A stretch of DNA of 10,096 nt from an uncultured Sutterella sp. (GTDB taxonomy: Bacteria; Pseudomonadota; Gammaproteobacteria; Burkholderiales; Burkholderiaceae_F): positions 1 to 10,096 of the forward strand of contig USAL01000065.1 in assembly GCA_900552545.1 (NCBI GenBank), in the 5' to 3' direction. Shown in pieces: positions 1 to 5,779 of the stretch; within the stretch, counting starts at the first letter, position 1; each line of letters begins with the position of its first letter. Under the pieces are notes generated by a model. That model was given only the letters and a program-made list of their open reading frames with translations, was not told the DNA's origin and made no database searches. Made by a program: the position numbers and the translations under genes.

Positions 1-76
1 CGCCAGTAGCTCAGTTGGATAGAGTACCTGGCTACGAACCAGGGGGTCGCGGGTTCGAATCCTACCTGGCGCACCA
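1..76 (+). tRNA. tRNA-Arg (anticodon ACG), first base outside the window
   Basis: The cloverleaf can be read directly. The acceptor stem pairs the first bases of the window with 66-72; its first G would lie one base before the window. The D stem is 9-12 with 22-25. The anticodon stem is CCTGG (27-31) with CCAGG (39-43). The loop CTACGAA places the anticodon ACG at 34-36. The T loop TTCGAAT is at 54-60, the discriminator A at 73 and an encoded CCA at 74-76. In bacteria the first A of ACG is normally changed to inosine, so this tRNA reads CGU, CGC and CGA codons. One oddity is that the T stem has a C-A mismatch (C50 opposite A64) between 49-53 and 61-65, so it has four pairs (one of them G-T) instead of five. 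The 77-nt full length is normal. An intrinsic terminator follows after 36 bases. Confidence 0.96.
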
Positions 77-112
77 CTTACCTTCAGACAGCCGTTGATC
101 GGATCAGCAAAA

Positions 113-140
113 GCCCGGACGCGAAAGCTCTGGGTTTTTT
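113..140 (+). terminator. Intrinsic terminator of the tRNA-Arg transcript
   Basis: CCCGGA (114-119) pairs with TCTGGG (129-134), with one G-T pair. The inside of the loop is GC-GAAA-GC (121-128), an unusually stable mini-hairpin with a GNRA tetraloop. Six T residues (135-140) follow at once. The A residues before the stem could pair with the T tract and make it work weakly in the other direction. It lies 36 bases after the tRNA CCA end, so it very probably ends the tRNA transcript and separates it from scpB. Confidence 0.88.
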
Positions 141-538
141 GTTATCTGCCTGCAGCAAAAGGGCGGGGCGGGAACGGCGCACGGTTTTTTCCGGTTGCCG
201 TTTTGCTGTAAGATTTCCCGCTAAAAGGGCCGTGCGGCACATCGACTGCACGAATTCGCCCCGTTTCTGCAGAACATCCCGAGCGCCGGGCGCACCTTGA
301 CCCAAGTGAAATATTCGGCAACTCCCGTTGCCGGCGGTGCGCGACGAGGAAAGTTGCATTTCCGCTCATCCGATTTCCGGCCCAAGCGTCTGCTTTATCT
401 GTTGGTTAATCTCTGCACGAAGGCGTACCGGCGGCTGCCGCGGCGAAGACCTTGCGTTGTCTTTTGCCCGAGCCCGGTGAATTTCGTGCGGCTTCTTCTT
501 TTTCGAACACTGTGTCTGACACGCTCCAACCGGACAGC
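141..538. other. Non-coding region between tRNA-Arg terminator and scpB
   Basis: No open frame here has family-like sequence, a good start and a ribosome binding site. The short frames on both strands look like chance. The region should hold the scpB promoter. TTGACC at 297-302 is a fair -35 box, but no acceptable -10 box lies 16-18 bases downstream. TAAGAT at 209-214 could be a -10 box but lacks a -35 box. I therefore cannot place a promoter. The part from 151 to 210 can fold into a long imperfect hairpin, listed separately. The scpB frame is open upstream to a TTG at 452, but that stretch does not resemble ScpB. Confidence 0.6.
151..210. other. Long imperfect inverted repeat / possible RNA hairpin
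   Basis: The 10 bases 151-160 pair with 201-210 (CAGCAAAA with TTTTGCTG, plus T-A and one G-T pair). A competing inner stem, AACGGC (173-178) with GCCGTT (197-202), shares two bases with it. The inner stem is followed only by TTTTG, so it is a weak terminator at best. The arms could be a backup terminator after the tRNA, part of a small RNA, or a chance fold. Function unknown. Confidence 0.35.
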
Positions 539-1402
539 ATGATTGAGGCTGCTCTATTGTCGAGTCCGCAGCCGCTCAAGCTTGAGGCCCTCGTGCGCCT
601 TTTCGGCGGAACGATGAAGAAGTCCCAGGTGCAGGAACAGCTCGCACGCCTGCAGGCGGCCTGGCAAACCCGCGGACTGCGGCTTGTGGAAACGGTCGAC
701 GGCTGGCGCTTTCAGTGCGTCTCCGATGTGGCGCAGGCGCTGATGCGCATCAGCGGCCAGAAGCCGCCGAAATACTCGCGCGCGGTGTTGGAGACCCTGG
801 CGATCATCGCCTACCGGCAGCCCGCCACGCGCGGCGACATTGAAGAAATCCGCGGCGTGGCAGTGAACGCCAACGTGATGCGTCAGCTCGAGGAGCGCGG
901 CTGGATTGAAGTCGTGGGCCATCGCGAAACGCCCGGTCGCCCGAGCCTTTTTGCCACGACAAAGCAGTTTTTGACCGACTTGGGGCTGAAGTCGCTCTCG
1001 GACCTCCCGCCGCTTGCGGGTACCGAGCCGCAGTATCAGGAGTTTGAGCTTGATCTGCCTGATCCTCGCGAGCCTGAGGCTGCCGACGACAAGAACAAGG
1101 CTGGCGAGACGCCCGTGGGCGGCAACGTGTTGTTTGCAGCCGAGCCCGAGCTGGCGCTCAATGACTCGACCGAAGCGTCGAGCGCTGAACCGGCTCCCGC
1201 TGAGCCGATCCCTGAAGAGCCCTCTGCGGAGCCCTCCGAACCGGCTCCCGAAGAGATTGCTGACGAAGCTGACGGCATGAACGAAGAGGCGGACGGCCAT
1301 GACGAAGCGGCCGTGATTGAGGCGGACGAACCGCAGGACGCCCAGAACAATTCCCCGGTCCCGAGCACTGAGCTCAAGGAGACCGACAAGAGTAAGGAAT
1401 AG
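539..1402 (+). CDS. scpB: Segregation and condensation protein B (ScpB)
   Basis: ScpB is the winged-helix subunit of the Smc-ScpA-ScpB condensin complex, which compacts DNA and helps separate the newly copied origins; it acts on the nucleoid. The predicted protein has 287 residues. The core (about 1-160) shows the family pattern: a first winged helix, the stretch with RAVLETLAIIAYRQPATRGD leading into the second winged helix, GRPSLFATT at 133-141 and a DLPPL end near 155-159. The tail (about 161-287) is acidic, rich in Pro, Ala and Glu, and looks disordered; many ScpB proteins have such a tail, but this one is long. I chose the ATG at 539 because the family-like sequence starts there, although no clear Shine-Dalgarno sequence precedes it. 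The in-frame TTG at 452 would add 29 residues without family resemblance. scpA is not next to it in this window. rluB follows 51 bases later. Confidence 0.93.
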   Translation: MIEAALLSSPQPLKLEALVRLFGGTMKKSQVQEQLARLQAAWQTRGLRLVETVDGWRFQCVSDVAQALMRISGQKPPKYSRAVLETLAIIAYRQPATRGDIEEIRGVAVNANVMRQLEERGWIEVVGHRETPGRPSLFATTKQFLTDLGLKSLSDLPPLAGTEPQYQEFELDLPDPREPEAADDKNKAGETPVGGNVLFAAEPELALNDSTEASSAEPAPAEPIPEEPSAEPSEPAPEEIADEADGMNEEADGHDEAAVIEADEPQDAQNNSPVPSTELKETDKSKE

Positions 1403-1453
1403 CGCACATTGATGGCGCTTCCTTGGCAAGACAAAAATTTTTGGACTGCTCTG

Positions 1454-3349
1454 ATGACTGAAAACGAGAATAACGATCAACGATCAGTACAGACTCCCGT
1501 TGAGGAGACGACGGTCGCGCCGCGGCTGCGCATCCGTTATCCCATGCGCCGCCGTACGAGAAACAAGGCGCAGGCCGAAGACGGTGCGGCAGCGGGCGTC
1601 GAGGCTCCCAAGGCCCCCGCAGCGGCAGAAGGCGACGAGCCGACGCTGAAGAAGACCGTGCGCCGCCGCGCGCCCCGCAAGACCGAAGCCGAGGCTGCCG
1701 CGCCCGCCGTTGAAGCGGCTGCCGAAAACGACGCCTCCCAGAATTCTTCCGACGCTCCGGCGGAAGCTCCTGCCGAAACGTCCGCACGAAAGCCGCGCGT
1801 GCTGCGCGACCCGCGCATGCGGCGCACGAAGCTGCGTGCGCGCACCGATGAACAGACTGCCGCTGAAAGCGCGCCGATGATGGAGGGCGAGAGCCCCGAG
1901 GCGCAGGCAACCGAGTCGGCCGAAGCCGGCGCCGATGCGGGCTATGTGAAGAAGCCCCGCCGCGCCAAGACTCTCAAGACCTTTCGCCGCAGTAGCGGGC
2001 ATGAGCAAAGAAATGAGGGGGCCGACGCTGATGCTCTCTCCGACGAGGAGCGCTTCGGGCGCTTCGAGCGCAAGGGCGAGGCTGAAGAGGCCGAGTTTGA
2101 CGCCTCGGACGCCAAGCCCGCACGCGCCCCGCGCGGCAGAAAGCCCGGGCGCAACCTTCGCGCGGCGCCCCAGATGCGAGGCGCCCGGCGCAATCGCAAC
2201 GTCGAAGACGACGACGGGTTCGTGCCCGATCAGGGCGAAGTCGAAAGCTCGGTCTTTGCGCCGCAGCTCTTTGACGCCAAGGTCCTTGCCCGCGGCCGCG
2301 CCGCAAAGAAAAAGGAACTTGTAAGCCAAAGCGAGAAGCTCCACAAGGTTTTGGCCGACCTCGGTCTCGGCAGCCGCCGCGACATGGAGCAGCTCATTCT
2401 CGAAGGGCGCATTTCGGTCAACTCCGAACCCGCCCACCTCGGGCAGCGCATCATGCCGGGCGACATCATCCGCATGAACGGCCGCGTCGTGAAGCGAATG
2501 CCCGCCTCTGCCCAGCCCAAGGTGCCGCGCGTTCTGGTCTACCACAAGCCCGCGGGCGAAATCGTGAGCATGAGCGATCCGCAGCGCCGTCCCACCGTCT
2601 TTGAGCATCTCCCCAAGATTTCGGGCGCCCGCTGGATTGCCGTGGGGCGCCTTGACTTCAATACCGAGGGGCTGCTTCTCATTACGCCGAGCCGGGAGCT
2701 CGCCAACCGCATGCTGCACCCGCGCTACCAGAATGAGCGCGAGTACGCCGTGCGTGCCGCGGGGACTCTCACCGACGAAGGCCGCCGTGCACTGTTGGAC
2801 GGCGTGATGCTCGAAGACGGCCCGGCCGCCTTCTCGATGCTTGAGGAAAAGGGCGGCGACAATCTCAACAAGTGGTACCTCGTGCGCATCAGCGAAGGCA
2901 GAAACCGCGAGGTGCGCCGCATGTTTGCGGCCGTGGGCCTCACGGTGAGCCGCCTGATCCGCGTGCGCTACGGCGCCGTGCATCTGCCCGCTGACCTGCC
3001 GCGCGGCGGCAAGCGCGAGCTGCAGCCCGAGTGGGTGCAGGCCTGGATTTCGGATCTCAAGGCCCGCGACGAAGCCCGTACGCCCGCCCACAAGAAGCCC
3101 CAGGCGCAGGCCGCGGGCAAGAAGGGCGTCAAGGGTGCAAAGGGTATGAAGGGCGGTAAGAGCTCGGCCAAAAAGAGCGCTTGGCAGCCTGATCCGTTGA
3201 CGAGCACCGTCAACTACATCGCTAGCGGCAAGCTTGGCGCCATCACCCGCAGCTACGGCAGAACGCTTGCAGCGTCCGATCCGTATGCGATCGAGCCTAT
3301 GCGCCAGAGCGCGGGCAACCGCCGCAAGTCCTACGGCAGAGGGCGCTAA
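1454..3349 (+). CDS. rluB: 23S rRNA pseudouridine synthase of the RsuA/RluB family, with long extensions
   Basis: RluB turns one uridine of 23S rRNA (2605 in E. coli) into pseudouridine during 50S assembly. With this start the protein has 631 residues, about twice E. coli RluB (291). An S4 RNA-binding domain starts near 293 (SEKLHKVLADLGLGSRRD). The catalytic motif GRLDFNTEGLLLIT carries the catalytic Asp at 401. The later motif EGRNREVRRMF and the LPRGGKREL stretch are also typical. Residues 1-290 are low-complexity Ala/Glu-rich sequence broken by arginine-rich patches. The tail (about 537-631) is rich in Lys and Gly and ends in RKSYGRGR. The start is uncertain: ATG 1454 has a GGA eight bases upstream, while ATG 1412 (14 residues longer) has AAGGA thirteen bases upstream. 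The A+T-rich run between them made me prefer 1454. RluE or RluF are less likely, given the length and the scpB neighbour. Confidence 0.88.
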   Translation: MTENENNDQRSVQTPVEETTVAPRLRIRYPMRRRTRNKAQAEDGAAAGVEAPKAPAAAEGDEPTLKKTVRRRAPRKTEAEAAAPAVEAAAENDASQNSSDAPAEAPAETSARKPRVLRDPRMRRTKLRARTDEQTAAESAPMMEGESPEAQATESAEAGADAGYVKKPRRAKTLKTFRRSSGHEQRNEGADADALSDEERFGRFERKGEAEEAEFDASDAKPARAPRGRKPGRNLRAAPQMRGARRNRNVEDDDGFVPDQGEVESSVFAPQLFDAKVLARGRAAKKKELVSQSEKLHKVLADLGLGSRRDMEQLILEGRISVNSEPAHLGQRIMPGDIIRMNGRVVKRMPASAQPKVPRVLVYHKPAGEIVSMSDPQRRPTVFEHLPKISGARWIAVGRLDFNTEGLLLITPSRELANRMLHPRYQNEREYAVRAAGTLTDEGRRALLDGVMLEDGPAAFSMLEEKGGDNLNKWYLVRISEGRNREVRRMFAAVGLTVSRLIRVRYGAVHLPADLPRGGKRELQPEWVQAWISDLKARDEARTPAHKKPQAQAAGKKGVKGAKGMKGGKSSAKKSAWQPDPLTSTVNYIASGKLGAITRSYGRTLAASDPYAIEPMRQSAGNRRKSYGRGR

Positions 3350-3383
3350 AAGCACCTCACCGTCGTCCGTAAGCGACCCATGC

Positions 3384-3417
3384 GCCCTCCGGCGTCGATG
3401 ATCGACCGACGGAGGGC
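3384..3417 (+). terminator. Terminator-like hairpin after rluB, without T tract
   Basis: GCCCTCCG (3384-3391) pairs perfectly with CGGAGGGC (3410-3417). Inside, GTCGA (3394-3398) pairs with TCGAC (3402-3406) around a TGA loop. The hairpin starts 34 bases after the rluB stop codon. On the + strand it is followed by TCAAAAAGC and not by T residues, so it is not a textbook intrinsic terminator. It may mark the 3' end of the scpB-rluB mRNA, protecting it or helping Rho-dependent ending. The promoter for the next unit lies 43 bases downstream. Confidence 0.5.
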
Positions 3418-3445
3418 TCAAAAAGCGTGGCAAAAGTGTCAAAAA

Positions 3446-3461
3446 AACAGATTTTTCTGTT
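3446..3461. promoter_or_regulatory. Inverted repeat touching the -35 box (possible operator) in an A/T-rich UP-like stretch
   Basis: AACAGA (3446-3451) and TCTGTT (3456-3461) are perfect inverted repeats around TTTT. The right arm overlaps the first two bases of the -35 box at 3460. The region 3440-3458 is a run of A residues followed by T residues, placed just upstream of the -35 box, as expected for an UP element bound by the RNA polymerase alpha subunit. I cannot tell whether the repeat is a protein-binding site or only a by-product of the A/T tracts. Confidence 0.35.
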
Positions 3462-3488
3462 GAATTTCAATGGATACGCCCGTATAAT
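3460..3488 (+). promoter_or_regulatory. Strong sigma70-type promoter of the rimP-nusA-infB operon
   Basis: The -35 box TTGAAT (3460-3465, four of six consensus bases) and a perfect -10 box TATAAT (3483-3488) are separated by exactly 17 bases. A/T-rich DNA lies upstream. The likely transcription start is the A at about 3496. It stands in the 364-base gap between rluB and rimP and points into the operon. The resulting RNA would have an untranslated leader of about 218 nt before rimP. Confidence 0.88.
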
Positions 3489-3495
3489 GCCGCGC

Positions 3496-3691
3496 AACCG
3501 ACGCGGATTTCTCATCAGCGCCCGGCGGGGGTTTGTGTTCCTTGAAAAAGGAAGACAGGCCCGAAGTCGAGTACTTGATGCCGTGTCGCCTCACTAAACC
3601 CTGTGGCAGCGGTCTTGCCATCGGCAGTCAATGCACGGGGTGCCCCTCACCGAAGGGGCGTAGGGATGGGCAGTTGTGCCCATTTTTTTTT
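3496..3691 (+). ncRNA. Structured rimP leader RNA ending in a terminator (putative attenuator)
   Basis: From the predicted start to the end of the terminator this leader is about 196 nt. Its hairpins, in order, are as follows. 3529-3543 pairs with 3548-3562 around a GAAA tetraloop, with one G-G mismatch and two G-T pairs. AAGT (3564-3567) pairs with ACTT (3573-3576). TGGCAG (3604-3609) pairs with TTGCCA (3615-3620). GCCCCT (3642-3647) pairs with AGGGGC (3654-3659). The terminator is at 3666-3691. GGGTTTGTG (3529-3537) can instead pair with 3592-3601, so two folds compete. From general knowledge, a 'rimP leader' attenuator of about 200 nt was proposed in gammaproteobacteria from comparative terminator searches, and NusA is known to limit its own operon in E. 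coli and Bacillus. It is an inference that this leader is the counterpart here. It does not look like 6S RNA, SRP RNA, tmRNA or the tRNA-fMet that precedes rimP in E. coli. Confidence 0.65.
3666..3691 (+). terminator. Intrinsic terminator just upstream of rimP (attenuator terminator)
   Basis: ATGGGCA (3666-3672) and TGCCCAT (3677-3683) form a perfect 7-bp stem around a GTTG loop, and nine T residues (3683-3691) follow. By sequence it is the strongest terminator of the window. It lies after the operon promoter and only 22 bases before the rimP ATG, so RNA polymerase must read through it to express rimP, nusA, infB, rbfA and probably truB. That position suggests controlled read-through. Confidence 0.88.
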
Positions 3692-3713
3692 GTTTGATTG
3701 CATCTTCGATTGA

Positions 3714-4292
3714 ATGCCCAGAAGCACTTCTGAAATTATTGAACTCGTCGAAGCCACGGTCGAGGGGCTCGGCTACGAATTCGTTGAATTCGAGCGCCTT
3801 CCCCGCGGGCTGATGCGCGTGACGATCGACCGCCCGGGCGAGGGCGTCACGGTCGACGACTGTGAAATCGTCAGCGATCAGGTGACGCATCTCTTTACGG
3901 TGGAAAACGTCGACTACGAGCGCCTTGAGGTCGCAAGTCCCGGCGTTGAGCGCCCGCTCAAGCGCGTGCGCGACTGGCGCCGCTTCATCGGGTCGCCCGC
4001 TCACGTTGAGCTCTATGAGCCGATGCACGCCGAGGGCTTCCCCGAGGCGGGCCGCCGCAAGCTCGACGGCCGCATCCTTGCCGTCGAAGGCGAGGAAGGC
4101 GCCGAAGTGATCGTCTTTTCTTTCGAAGATGTCGACGTGGCGCGCACTCCCAGCGAGGCCGCCCGCGCCCGCAGCCGTGCCGTAAAGGTCAAGAAGACCC
4201 AGGCCGAACCCATTGTTGTCTCGTTCGCATTCCACGATGTCGACCGGGCCAATCTGATTGCTCAATTGGACTTTAGAGGAAAACAGAAATGA
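3714..4292 (+). CDS. rimP: Ribosome maturation factor RimP
   Basis: RimP binds the free 30S subunit and helps its late assembly, with an effect on binding of protein S12; it is cytoplasmic. The 192-residue protein has the family features in order: an N-terminal alpha/beta domain with EGLGYEFVEFE, LMRVTIDRPGEGVTVDDCEIVSDQV, then YERLEVASPGVERPLKRVRDW, and a C-terminal SH3-like beta domain to the end. It is longer than E. coli RimP (150), mostly through charged inserts in the C-terminal domain (about 103-175). The start is firm on the 5' side because TGA lies in frame directly before the ATG. No Shine-Dalgarno sequence precedes it; the upstream 30 bases are U-rich because of the terminator tail. 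Its stop codon overlaps the nusA start (ATGA), which suggests translational coupling. Confidence 0.95.
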   Translation: MPRSTSEIIELVEATVEGLGYEFVEFERLPRGLMRVTIDRPGEGVTVDDCEIVSDQVTHLFTVENVDYERLEVASPGVERPLKRVRDWRRFIGSPAHVELYEPMHAEGFPEAGRRKLDGRILAVEGEEGAEVIVFSFEDVDVARTPSEAARARSRAVKVKKTQAEPIVVSFAFHDVDRANLIAQLDFRGKQK

Positions 4293-5779
4293 GCCGCGAA
4301 ATGCTCGATATGGTCGATGTACTCGCCAATGAAAAAAGTGTTGAGAAGTCTGCCGTCTTCAACGTGCTGGAAACGGCTCTGGCTAGCGCCGTCAAGAAGG
4401 CGCAGTTCCCTGGCGAGGACGCCAACGTCGTGGTGCATGTCGATCAGAACACCGGCGAGTGGCAGGCAATGCGCCGCTGGCTCGTGGTGAGCGACGACGC
4501 GGGCCTGCAGCAGCCCGACCGCGAGGAGATGTACTCGGACATCTGCGACGAGTACCCCGACATCCAGGTGGGCGACTACATCGAAAAGCCCATTGAAAAC
4601 ATCAACACGAGCGGCCGCCGCTTTGCCCAGGACGCCAAGCAGGTGATCCTGCAGCGCCTGCGCGACGCCGAACGCGAACAGATTCTGAAGGAATTCCTCG
4701 CCCGCGACGAGAAGATCGTCTCGGGGCAGGTCAAGCGCGTCGACAAGGAAGGCGCCGTGATCGAAATCGGCCGCCTCGAAGCGCGCCTGCCGCGCTCGGA
4801 AATGATTCCGCGCGAAAATCTTCGCAACACCGACCGCGTGCGCGCCTATGTGCTTCGCGTCGACGAGACCAACAAGGGCCGTCAGGTGATCCTCTCGCGC
4901 GCCTGCCCCGAGTTCCTCAAGAAGCTCTTTGAGCTCGAGGTGCCCGAGATTGAAGAAGGCGTGGTCGAGATCAAGGCCGCGGCCCGCGATCCGGGTTCGC
5001 GCGCCAAGATCGCCGTGATGAGCCGCGACAAGCGTGTTGAACCCGTGGGCACCTGCATCGGCATCCGCGGCTCGCGTGTGACGGCCGTCACGAACGAACT
5101 CGCGGGCGAACGCATCGATGTCGTGCGCTGGGACGAAAACCCCGTGCAGTACATTGTCGAGGCTCTGAAGCCCGCCAAGGTGAGCAAGGTCTTTGCCGAC
5201 GAAGAAGCCCACTCGATGGACGTCACCGTTGATGAGGAAAACCTCGCGATCGCCATCGGCCGCGCCGGCCAGAACGTGCGTCTCGCGAGCGAACTCACCG
5301 GCTGGCAGATCAACATCATGACCGCCGAAGAAGCCGACAAGAAGCAGCAGGAGGAAGTGCGCGAGGCCTGCGAGGAATTCATGCGTGAGCTCAACATGGA
5401 CGAGGAATCGGCCCGTGCGCTCATTGAAGCGGGCATCTACACGCTTGAAGAACTCGCCTACGTGCCCGAGCAGGAAATCATCGACCTCGGCGTCTTCGAC
5501 GAGAGCACCGTTGCGGATCTGCGCGACCGCGCCCGCCGCGCGCTTCTGAGTCAGGCTCTCAAGCGTGAGGAGAATCTGCGTCAGGCCGACCAGAGCCTTC
5601 TCGAACTTGACGGCGTCGACACCGACCTTGCCGCCAAGCTCGTGAGCGAAGGCGTCAAGACCGCCGATGAATTGGCCGACCTCGACGTCGAGGAACTGAT
5701 GCAAAAGAGCGGCGTTGATGAGGACCGCGCCAAGGCGCTCATCATGGCCGCCCGCGCCCGCTGGAACGACCAGCAATAA
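4289..5779 (+). CDS. nusA: Transcription termination/antitermination factor NusA
   Basis: NusA binds RNA polymerase near the RNA exit channel. It promotes pausing and hairpin-dependent termination, and takes part in rRNA antitermination. The protein has 496 residues, the usual size (E. coli 495). Domains in order are the N-terminal polymerase-binding domain (about 1-130), an S1 domain (about 143-210, with SGQVKRVDKEGAVIEIGRLE), KH1 with GIRG at 258-261, KH2 with GRAG at 324-327, then two helix-hairpin-helix acidic repeats (about 350-420 and 430-496). The second repeat has SLLELDGVDTDLAAKL. Having both repeats is typical of proteobacteria with an alpha-subunit-regulated NusA. AGAGGA at 4275-4280, eight bases before the ATG, is a good ribosome binding site. 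The ATG overlaps the rimP stop by four bases. Autoregulation through the leader terminator is plausible. Confidence 0.97.
   Translation: MSREMLDMVDVLANEKSVEKSAVFNVLETALASAVKKAQFPGEDANVVVHVDQNTGEWQAMRRWLVVSDDAGLQQPDREEMYSDICDEYPDIQVGDYIEKPIENINTSGRRFAQDAKQVILQRLRDAEREQILKEFLARDEKIVSGQVKRVDKEGAVIEIGRLEARLPRSEMIPRENLRNTDRVRAYVLRVDETNKGRQVILSRACPEFLKKLFELEVPEIEEGVVEIKAAARDPGSRAKIAVMSRDKRVEPVGTCIGIRGSRVTAVTNELAGERIDVVRWDENPVQYIVEALKPAKVSKVFADEEAHSMDVTVDEENLAIAIGRAGQNVRLASELTGWQINIMTAEEADKKQQEEVREACEEFMRELNMDEESARALIEAGIYTLEELAYVPEQEIIDLGVFDESTVADLRDRARRALLSQALKREENLRQADQSLLELDGVDTDLAAKLVSEGVKTADELADLDVEELMQKSGVDEDRAKALIMAARARWNDQQ

Noticed and set aside
297..320. TTGACC at 297 as the -35 box of an scpB promoter
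   Set aside because: No -10-like hexamer lies 16-18 bases downstream.
452..538. An scpB start at TTG 452, adding 29 residues
   Set aside because: The extra residues are unlike ScpB and no ribosome binding site precedes the TTG.
1484..3442. A 652-codon open frame on the minus strand across rluB
   Set aside because: Same antisense shadow effect, produced by the Ala/Glu/Arg-rich codons of rluB; no family pattern.
3496..3691. The leader as 6S RNA, because of its size of about 190 nt and its own promoter and terminator
   Set aside because: The 5' and 3' ends do not pair to form the long closing stem and central bubble of 6S RNA, and its position directly before rimP fits a leader better. A covariance-model search would decide.
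3578..3697. A 39-codon frame in the rimP leader, starting at ATG 3578 and rich in cysteine (5 Cys), as a possible leader peptide
   Set aside because: No ribosome binding site is seen, it runs straight through the terminator stem and T tract (ending in Phe-Phe-Phe-Val), and its codons are explained by the RNA stems. Ribosome profiling would settle it.
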